Shown here piece after piece: positions 50,367 to 55,681 of a stretch of 55,681 nucleotides of DNA (the first letter of the stretch is position 1; every line of letters starts with the position of its first letter). The stretch spans positions 1 through 55,681 of the IMG/VR virus record IMGVR_UViG_3300010885_015913, one strand, 5' to 3'. The notes beneath the pieces were generated by a model. The model was not told where the DNA came from. It did no database searches and worked only from the letters and a program-made list of their open reading frames with translations. A program made the translations under genes and the position numbers. The DNA comes from a virus.

Positions 50367-52334
50367 TTAGAAGCAGGTCACATTGACCGTAGTAACTCCA
50401 TTATGCAATAACACAGGCACAAAGCCATTCCCAATAGGTATGTCTGTCTGACTTCCTGAATGCAATGTTATTGGCAAGTATGTAGGGTTAACCTGCCATG
50501 CTGCTGTTGTACCTGTAGATTTTAATACGTAGCCAGACGTTCCGATACCCAAACGAGTAGCACTGTTAACTCCATTGCCTAAAATTAAATCACCAGTTGA
50601 TGTGATTGGCGATAAATTGTTAAACGCAGTACCTGCTGACGTAGCGTTTGTACCGCCATTAGCAATAGATACTGGAGCAGTAAGACTAAAAACAGTGCCA
50701 GTTAATGTGAGGCCGTTACCTGCGGAGTATGTGCCTGTACCAGAGAACTGCGACCATGAAATTGGACTTGTGCCTACAGTAGCTACTGGTAAAGTTTGCA
50801 CCCAGCCAGTGTTTCCATACAATGTGCCGTAAGTAACAAAGGTAAAGTCGCCATTGGCAATCTCTATATTAGTGTCAAAGTCAGTAGCACGAGTTAATAC
50901 TGTACCACCTGTAGCCCACGTATAAATACCGTTTTGTGCTTGCGTAGCTTGATCTTTAACTAAAATGCGGTTGCCATTTAACAGCGTGTAACCATCAAGA
51001 ACGGTCAGAGCAACCGACAATGTAAGAGTAGCGCCTACGCCTGAAGAACCATTGTTGTATGTTACTGTGCCACCAGTAATGCTTGCCAAAGTACCTGTAG
51101 TAGCTGCATTGCAAGCTGCATGAACATTCAACCCTTGCGCCACCGCATCTACATATTGCTTAGTAGCCAGTTGTAAAGCTGTGGTAGGGTCTTGCGTTAC
51201 AGCAACAGAGGTCAAACCACCTAGAGTTAAAGATGTACCACCTAACGAAATAGATGTTGACCCAATAGATAACGCACTATTTACTAATGCTGAGTTTGGC
51301 ACATTAGTTAACGTATTGCTGGAGCCACTAATTGTTTTATTAGTAAGTGTTTGATTACCTGTGGTAGTAATTACTGTTGCGTCAATGCCAATGGTTATTG
51401 GCGCCGAGCCATCAAAGCTACCACCTGTTAAACCTGCACCAATGGTTAACCCATTAGTTACTGATACAGTATTATTTGCACCACTAATAGTTTTATTAGT
51501 TAGCGTTTGAGTATTTGATAGCGTTGCAGTAATAGTGGTATCAACACTAATTGTACCTGTTGATGTAATTGGGCCACCTTGAAGACCATTACCTGTCAGA
51601 ATGGATGTAACACCAGAGCCTGCAGCAATTGTTGCCCATGACCCATTCAAATAAGCTTCAAAAAGACCAAAGTCTGTATTGTAGCGAATCGTACCATTTG
51701 TAGGTAATGCAGCTCGAGCGGCAGTACTACCAGAAGGCACAACCACACCTGCTGTACCCGGCAAAACAGGATTACTAGTAATAGAAATGGTTGGATTGCC
51801 TGAAGTGCCTGCGCCATCTGTTACAGTGATTTGCCCACTTGAGCCTGCCAACTGGCGTATAGTTGCGCCTGTACCCAGCATTGTCAGCTGCCCGTAACCA
51901 CTTAAACCTGCAATCGCTGCGGGAACCCCCGTTAAGGCAATCGTAGGATCACCAGAGACACCACTGCCATTTGTAATGGTTATACCTTGGCCACTGACTT
52001 GAAGTGTCCTGGGTGTTAACGTAGTGCTTCCGGTTTTTGCCATAATGCCTGTACTGGCATTAATTAGGCTTAAGAGTGCACCAGTAGTGCCAATTTGAAA
52101 CAATCCTTGCGCGCCACCGTCAGAAATGGTTAAACCTGAGGCCACGCCTACATAACGACTATTTGCAAGAGTAGATTCTAAATTAACTGTAAGGAAAGTC
52201 TGAGTTTGCGCAGGGCTGGCAGCTATGGCGCCTGTTGTAGTTTGTACAGTGACGCCATTTTGAACAATGGGGACAGCTTCAGTACCAGTAATGGTACCTG
52301 CTGAAGGTAGTTGAGTAATCTGTATGTTTGCCAT
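50367..52334 (-). CDS. Large tail fibre protein
   Basis: 655 residues, very rich in Thr, Gly, Ser and Asn. Opening MANIQITQLPSAGTITGTEA is a standard fibre start. Multiple repeats TLTNKTISG (twice), GNPTISITS-like segments, ATKQYVDAVAQGLNVHAA (a conserved fibre segment) and ANGGTNATSAGTAFNNL occur along the chain. The C-terminal domain from about 560 on is a likely receptor-binding or trimerisation head. Lies 1 bp after the Zn-ribbon-like gene. Confidence 0.8.
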   Translation of the reverse strand: MANIQITQLPSAGTITGTEAVPIVQNGVTVQTTTGAIAASPAQTQTFLTVNLESTLANSRYVGVASGLTISDGGAQGLFQIGTTGALLSLINASTGIMAKTGSTTLTPRTLQVSGQGITITNGSGVSGDPTIALTGVPAAIAGLSGYGQLTMLGTGATIRQLAGSSGQITVTDGAGTSGNPTISITSNPVLPGTAGVVVPSGSTAARAALPTNGTIRYNTDFGLFEAYLNGSWATIAAGSGVTSILTGNGLQGGPITSTGTISVDTTITATLSNTQTLTNKTISGANNTVSVTNGLTIGAGLTGGSFDGSAPITIGIDATVITTTGNQTLTNKTISGSSNTLTNVPNSALVNSALSIGSTSISLGGTSLTLGGLTSVAVTQDPTTALQLATKQYVDAVAQGLNVHAACNAATTGTLASITGGTVTYNNGSSGVGATLTLSVALTVLDGYTLLNGNRILVKDQATQAQNGIYTWATGGTVLTRATDFDTNIEIANGDFTFVTYGTLYGNTGWVQTLPVATVGTSPISWSQFSGTGTYSAGNGLTLTGTVFSLTAPVSIANGGTNATSAGTAFNNLSPITSTGDLILGNGVNSATRLGIGTSGYVLKSTGTTAAWQVNPTYLPITLHSGSQTDIPIGNGFVPVLLHNGVTTVNVTCF

Positions 52335-52335
52335 A

Positions 52336-52671
52336 TTAAGGACTTAAATTATCCAAGTTTCCGTTATTTTCCGGATTATCTTGATTATCTTCAGGCGAGA
52401 TTTGATTATTCTCGTATGGTCCAGTAATCAATGCATCCGGATCTGTACTCACATCGGCATCAGGCCGTGGAAAACGAATCGAAATCTTCTCAGGTTGCCT
52501 TGCCGGTAACCTATATGGGTCAAACTGATCTTTACAACCTTGATTACATACTCTTAACCCAGGAAAATTAGGATCTTGAGATAAATCAATATACGCCCTT
52601 TTCATACGACAACGATCGCATATCGCTATGCTAATTATACTATTGCCAAGTGTATCTAGTGTACGTGGCAT
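52336..52671 (-). CDS. Small zinc-ribbon-like conserved phage protein
   Basis: 111 residues. Cys18-x2-Cys21 and Cys42-x3-Cys46 could bind one zinc ion (ICDRCRMKRAYIDL, LRVCNQGCKDQFDPYRL). The C-terminus is acidic, Asn/Asp/Pro rich and probably disordered. It is encoded right after the large adaptor-like gene (1-bp overlap) and before the main fibre. Conserved in podoviruses; role unknown, perhaps structural. Confidence 0.65.
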   Translation of the reverse strand: MPRTLDTLGNSIISIAICDRCRMKRAYIDLSQDPNFPGLRVCNQGCKDQFDPYRLPARQPEKISIRFPRPDADVSTDPDALITGPYENNQISPEDNQDNPENNGNLDNLSP

Positions 52672-53729
52672 TAGCTTGTATAAGGCGCTATGTTAGGCGC
52701 AAGATAAATCGGTGACTTATCTCTTTCTTCTTGATCTGCTTGATTCCAATACTTATCAGCTTGCTGCTCAAGATATGTAATTCTACCTGCATCAACGCCG
52801 GGCAATTCCATAGCCATTTGATGGGCAAGCATATTTTGAATTGCTAAATACCATCTTTGTGGGATCTCTAACTCACCACTCAATGCGCCTACATCTTGTA
52901 TTTGCCGATGGTACCACGCAACTATTTGCTTAAATGGGTTACCCGGTACAGGCCATGTATACATTGAAGGCTGCGGGATAGTTCTATCAAACCAAAACAA
53001 TAAAGGCTGGTCTGATGTGAAATTCTTATTAGGCAAATTAGTGTAATCGTCACGATTTAAACGCGCCATAGGTATTTCTGTAGGCGCTGTGCCCCACACC
53101 AATTCACGAACAGCTAAAGTACCACCACCATTTTCTTTAATTCTCCACAAAGGCGTACTTTGTGAAGGCTCAAGATCATAGTAATACCATTTACCATCAA
53201 CCCAAGTGGTTGCTCCGGGTGAGTATACAGTGGTCCAAGTAATATTATCTGTACTACATTGGATAGCTATATTAAAAGAAGCAGAAGTACCTGCCAGAAT
53301 GCCTACTGTTGCAATATAAACGTTATTTCCTGTGCCATTGCTAATGCCAAGATACCCGTTTGGCGCGCTTTGTTGGCAAATTGTGTCTGTATTACCATCA
53401 TAGGCGTTTGCAACATTGCCTGAAGAGCCAAACATACCTGTAGTAACACGAGTAACTGAGCGATAATTGGCGTTTAGAACATCAACAGTGCCTAATGGCA
53501 TGTCATAGATGTATTGCTCTTGGTAAAGGCCTTGTACGACTTTATTAATGCACCAATATTGAATACCACGATTGGCCATATTGGAAAGAACATAATATAG
53601 ACTGGTCTTTGAGGCTAAAACTTGCTCATTGGTAAGCTCTTCTGCCAATTTACCAGCACGACGAGCCCCATGGTCAATCAGTTGTTGAACCGAAATAACT
53701 GTAGTACCGACGGTTCCACTTGTTGACAT
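52671..53729 (-). CDS. Adaptor/head-completion-like protein with inserted discoidin-like domain
   Basis: 352 residues. Residues 1-90 (VQQLIDHGARRAGKLAEEL, LYQEQYIYDMPLGTVDVLN) and 214-352 (PQPSMYTWPVPGNPFKQIVA, PQRWYLAIQNMLAHQMAMEL, ADKYWNQADQEERDKSP) form a podovirus adaptor-like body of the P22 gp4/T7 gp11 type. Residues about 91-213 are a beta-rich insert with NAYDGNTDTICQQ and RELVW, the pattern of F5/8-type discoidin/CBM domains. The insert may bind sugars or another virion protein. It is the second adaptor-like gene of this genome (the other at 41476). Confidence 0.75.
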   Translation of the reverse strand: MSTSGTVGTTVISVQQLIDHGARRAGKLAEELTNEQVLASKTSLYYVLSNMANRGIQYWCINKVVQGLYQEQYIYDMPLGTVDVLNANYRSVTRVTTGMFGSSGNVANAYDGNTDTICQQSAPNGYLGISNGTGNNVYIATVGILAGTSASFNIAIQCSTDNITWTTVYSPGATTWVDGKWYYYDLEPSQSTPLWRIKENGGGTLAVRELVWGTAPTEIPMARLNRDDYTNLPNKNFTSDQPLLFWFDRTIPQPSMYTWPVPGNPFKQIVAWYHRQIQDVGALSGELEIPQRWYLAIQNMLAHQMAMELPGVDAGRITYLEQQADKYWNQADQEERDKSPIYLAPNIAPYTS

Positions 53730-53732
53730 GAA

Positions 53733-54449
53733 TTACCACCTTCCTGTCTTTTTTGTAGTTGTCAAAGAACCGCCATCAGCGCAATGCCAACGCTTAAGAG
53801 ACGCCGCTTTTCGAGTAGGCTGCCCTTTGTCATCTTTCATAGGCCCCGGCATACCACTCATACGTGCGCAAAAAGAATCGTGTCTTGGACCCTTTGCTTG
53901 TGGCGCCTTAAGGTTACTACCGGTTGCACTATTAAATTTATCTCGACCTTTTTGAGTAAGGCCGGCGCCTTGGCTTGTAGGCAACTTTTCCCCACGACTA
54001 ACAGATAGTCTAGGGTCGCCACCTTTTGCCATTTTTGCTGTCTTGGCTGCAGCTTTAAAATCAGCCGCAGTAGGCGCGCCTTTAGCACCAACTTTGCGCA
54101 TCTTTTCACCAGAGCCACGCTCAATTCTTTCACGCTTGGCATGAATATTCTCATACAAACCGCCGCCAGCTTTCATTTTCTTTTCGGAAAATAATTTATC
54201 CACCATAGCCACCCTTTGAGGTTTTGTGGTTACGTTCTCAATAATTTCTGCACGTTCTGATTTGTTTTTTCCTGCATCATAAAACCCAGCCTTTTTTAAA
54301 GACTTAGTTACTCCACCATCTTTAAATTTCTTACCCTCATCAGCTTTGGCAAACTCTTTGCCAACTTTTTGAGGCACACCGCCATACCCACCTTTAGTGT
54401 GAGCTGCAGCTTGCATTAAGCGATGTTGAGCTGGTGATTTGCTTGGCAT
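53733..54449 (-). CDS. Basic DUF6321-like virion-module protein
   Basis: 238 residues, strongly basic. The C-terminal half has LTQKGRDKFNSATGSNLKAP and SFCARMSGMPGPMKDDKGQP, then TRKAASLKRWHC, a block I recognise as the DUF6321 type. The N-terminal half has MPSKSPAQHRLMQAAAH and KGG/KxGG motifs (FKDGGVTKSL, MKAGGGLYE, AKGGDPRLS, CADGGSLTT). A DNA-contacting or packaged virion role fits the charge. Unknown biochemically. Confidence 0.7.
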   Translation of the reverse strand: MPSKSPAQHRLMQAAAHTKGGYGGVPQKVGKEFAKADEGKKFKDGGVTKSLKKAGFYDAGKNKSERAEIIENVTTKPQRVAMVDKLFSEKKMKAGGGLYENIHAKRERIERGSGEKMRKVGAKGAPTAADFKAAAKTAKMAKGGDPRLSVSRGEKLPTSQGAGLTQKGRDKFNSATGSNLKAPQAKGPRHDSFCARMSGMPGPMKDDKGQPTRKAASLKRWHCADGGSLTTTKKTGRW

Positions 54450-54451
54450 GA

Positions 54452-54871
54452 TTAAGCCATAGGGTTGACGTAGTGTTTTTGCATCTCAAGAATTATTGTG
54501 TATGAGTCGCCTGCAGACCCATCTAAAGTAGTGAAAGTAATCACGCCATCTTTACCAGTGCCAGCGTTATTCCATAACCCACCAAAACCTGAATAATCTT
54601 GCGTATAATTTGTATTTTGCGGAATAGTTCCAATAACTACAGGCGTAGTTGCCTTCCAGTTCATTTGAACTTCTAAGCCATGCGTCGTAGCCGTACATTT
54701 TAAAATAGTCACAGCATCACAAGCGCCACCTGCAACAGAAGATGAAAGTGCTGAAGGCGTTACTTTTGCAACAGCAGACTCATTTTCAGTCGTACTCATA
54801 GTTGCGTAAAACTTCATAATGGCAACTCTTTCGCCATCAAACAATGTTTGGGATGTAGCAGTAATAGTCAT
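54452..54871 (-). CDS. Conserved beta-rich virion protein
   Basis: 139 residues (MTITATSQTLFDGERVAIMK...). Beta-rich with GLEVQMNWKATTPVVIGTIP, DYSGFGGLWNNAGTGKDG and a terminal strand EMQKHYVNPMA. Seen beside DUF6321-like genes in other environmental phages; likely a structural or neck protein. It is preceded in transcription by a UUCG-loop terminator. Confidence 0.65.
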   Translation of the reverse strand: MTITATSQTLFDGERVAIMKFYATMSTTENESAVAKVTPSALSSSVAGGACDAVTILKCTATTHGLEVQMNWKATTPVVIGTIPQNTNYTQDYSGFGGLWNNAGTGKDGVITFTTLDGSAGDSYTIILEMQKHYVNPMA

Positions 54872-54887
54872 GTCAATTCCCTAATCA

Positions 54888-54908
54888 AAAGCAGGGGCCG
54901 AAGCCCCT
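54888..54908 (-). terminator. UUCG-tetraloop terminator
   Basis: Minus strand reads AGGGGC (54908-54903), TTCG, GCCCCT (54898-54893), then GCTTTTGATT. A perfect 6-bp GC stem capped by the very stable UUCG loop and followed by a short U-run. It lies in the 44-bp gap between the 54916 and 54871 genes and would lower expression of genes downstream of the head genes. Confidence 0.75.
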
Positions 54909-54915
54909 ACTCTAT

Positions 54916-55401
54916 TTAGCAAGAGCCGCCGTACTTTTTCTTCATTACAGTATGGCCACAAGAGTCACCCTTCATTTCAACGTGGCCGCCTTCTTTATAC
55001 TTAGAAGGCGTAATCTTGCCACCAGTTTTGTATGCAGAAGGCGTAATCTTGCCGCCAGTTTTATAGCCACCTTGCATATTAGCCACACCACCAGTAGCCT
55101 TTTTCATAGCGTGCATTCCACCATGCTTTAACTTAAGCGTGGTGCCTTTGTCACCCTTATGCTCTTGCATATCATGTTGCTTAAAGGCTTTTTTCATCAT
55201 GGCCTTGTCTTGCGCCATATCTGCTTTGCCACCTTCTTTCATAGCTGCTGCCATTAAAGGCGGGGCTACATTAGGACGTGCTGCACGAGGCATACCCATT
55301 GCACCAGTACGTTGGATCGCAGCAGGCATACCTTTTTTCATACGAGGCTCAACTGAAGTTTCAGTTGTCATCTCTTTAGGTTCGCGTTTAAACTTAGCCA
55401 T
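54916..55401 (-). CDS. Basic KGG-repeat protein of the head module
   Basis: 161 residues from ATG 55401, chosen because AAGGAG precedes it closely; an ATG at 55452 in frame lacks such a site. Rich in Lys, Met and Gly. The C-terminal third repeats GYKTGGKITPS, AYKTGGKITPS and KYKEGGHVEM, then ends VMKKKYGGSC. It is probably disordered and DNA- or protein-binding. It follows the 325-residue head gene by 10 bp. Function not known. Confidence 0.65.
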   Translation of the reverse strand: MAKFKREPKEMTTETSVEPRMKKGMPAAIQRTGAMGMPRAARPNVAPPLMAAAMKEGGKADMAQDKAMMKKAFKQHDMQEHKGDKGTTLKLKHGGMHAMKKATGGVANMQGGYKTGGKITPSAYKTGGKITPSKYKEGGHVEMKGDSCGHTVMKKKYGGSC

Positions 55402-55411
55402 GCTATACTCC

Positions 55412-55681
55412 TTAAGCTTGTGTAACGCCAAGGGCGCCAACACGAGTTGCATTAGGGCCTACAGCAATTGCTGGCAGGGCTATTCCCATCACAAGACGTT
55501 TGATGCCATCTGCCGCCGAGGAGGGCAAATAAGTACCACGCACATCACCTGTGGTTGTGGTGGCCGTCAATGTAGCGGCAACAGTCATGGTGCCAGCATC
55601 TTCAGCCAAAGTATTGTCCCAGCCCGCACGGGTGACGTAGCCCCTATCAGTGATACGCAATGGCGCACCCAAGATGTCGGT
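55412..55681 (-). CDS. C-terminal part of the virion protein that crosses the contig ends
   Basis: Continues the frame of 1-781. On the circle the junction is at 55608/1, with residues 1-260 encoded on the left part; the whole gene is 978 nt (325 residues). This part reads [20 protein letters not shown] and ends VGPNATRVGALGVTQA. The start codon lies at 781 in the left piece, and any start inside this segment (such as the TTG in the overlap) is an artefact of the cut. Confidence 0.85.
   Translation of the reverse strand, partial: TDILGAPLRITDRGYVTRAGWDNTLAEDAGTMTVAATLTATTTTGDVRGTYLPSSAADGIKRLVMGIALPAIAVGPNATRVGALGVTQA
55609..55681. repeat. Right copy of the 73-bp terminal overlap
   Basis: Identical to 1-73. 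Removing one copy gives a 55,608-bp circle with an intact open reading frame across the junction. Confidence 0.95.

Noticed and set aside
52336-52671. Transcription regulator because of the Cys4 zinc-ribbon-like pattern
   Set aside because: Location among structural genes and acidic disordered tail do not support a regulator; kept as unknown structural-module protein.

Overview
The window is a complete tailed-phage genome of podovirus type. The first 73 bases (1-73) recur exactly as the last 73 (55609-55681), and the gene cut by the left edge (1-781) continues in frame at the right edge (55412-55608). The contig therefore closes into a circle of 55,608 bp and the cut point is arbitrary. No integrase, excisionase or partition gene is visible, and the DNA polymerase has Phe at the position equivalent to E. 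coli Pol I residue 762, so a strictly lytic phage is likely. The host cannot be named. Lipoprotein and GTA-type holin genes and sigma70-like promoters fit a Gram-negative proteobacterium; no phage RNA polymerase is seen, so host RNAP is presumably used.

Layout. Plus strand, 17277-32014: an early/replication block. It opens with small genes and a Cro/CI-like HTH protein, then DUF932, small conserved phage proteins, a MazG-like pyrophosphatase, a possible ssDNA-binding protein, a lipoprotein, family A DNA polymerase, a Cas4/RecB-like nuclease, a VRR-NUC nuclease and an SNF2-like helicase. A nucleotide/DNA-modification cluster follows: glycosyltransferase-like protein, dNMP kinase fused to a uracil-DNA-glycosylase-like domain, and a thymidylate-synthase/dCMP-hydroxymethylase-like enzyme. 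Minus strand, from 17043 through 1 and on from 55608 down to 32021: one co-oriented block of about 40.6 kb. It starts with a primase-helicase, then terminase small and large subunits, a giant 1549-residue protein, portal, GroES-like co-chaperonin, scaffold, major capsid protein, connector/adaptor proteins, tail fibres and two glycine-rich adhesin-like proteins, a 2OG-oxygenase-like protein, a lysis cassette (holin, lysozyme), a second adaptor, a tail nozzle-like protein and presumed internal/ejection proteins. The two blocks diverge at 17044-17276, where a perfect inverted repeat overlaps a promoter, and converge at about 32014-32021, where a minus-strand terminator lies.

Most notable signals: (1) a possible T4-like base-modification route (MazG-like pyrophosphatase, hydroxymethylase-like TS homologue with Asp at the base-recognition position, kinase with a UDG-like domain, GT-like protein); (2) an iteron-like field of TGTAAC/GTTACA hexamers around an AT-rich core between primase and terminase; (3) a six-copy leader box (TTGAAAGG) in front of early genes; (4) a giant protein with a PcfJ-like core and duplicated helical repeats; (5) a recurrent Lys-x-Gly-Gly motif in many virion-module proteins; (6) gene ends in which Gly-Gly codons embed the next gene's ribosome binding site.
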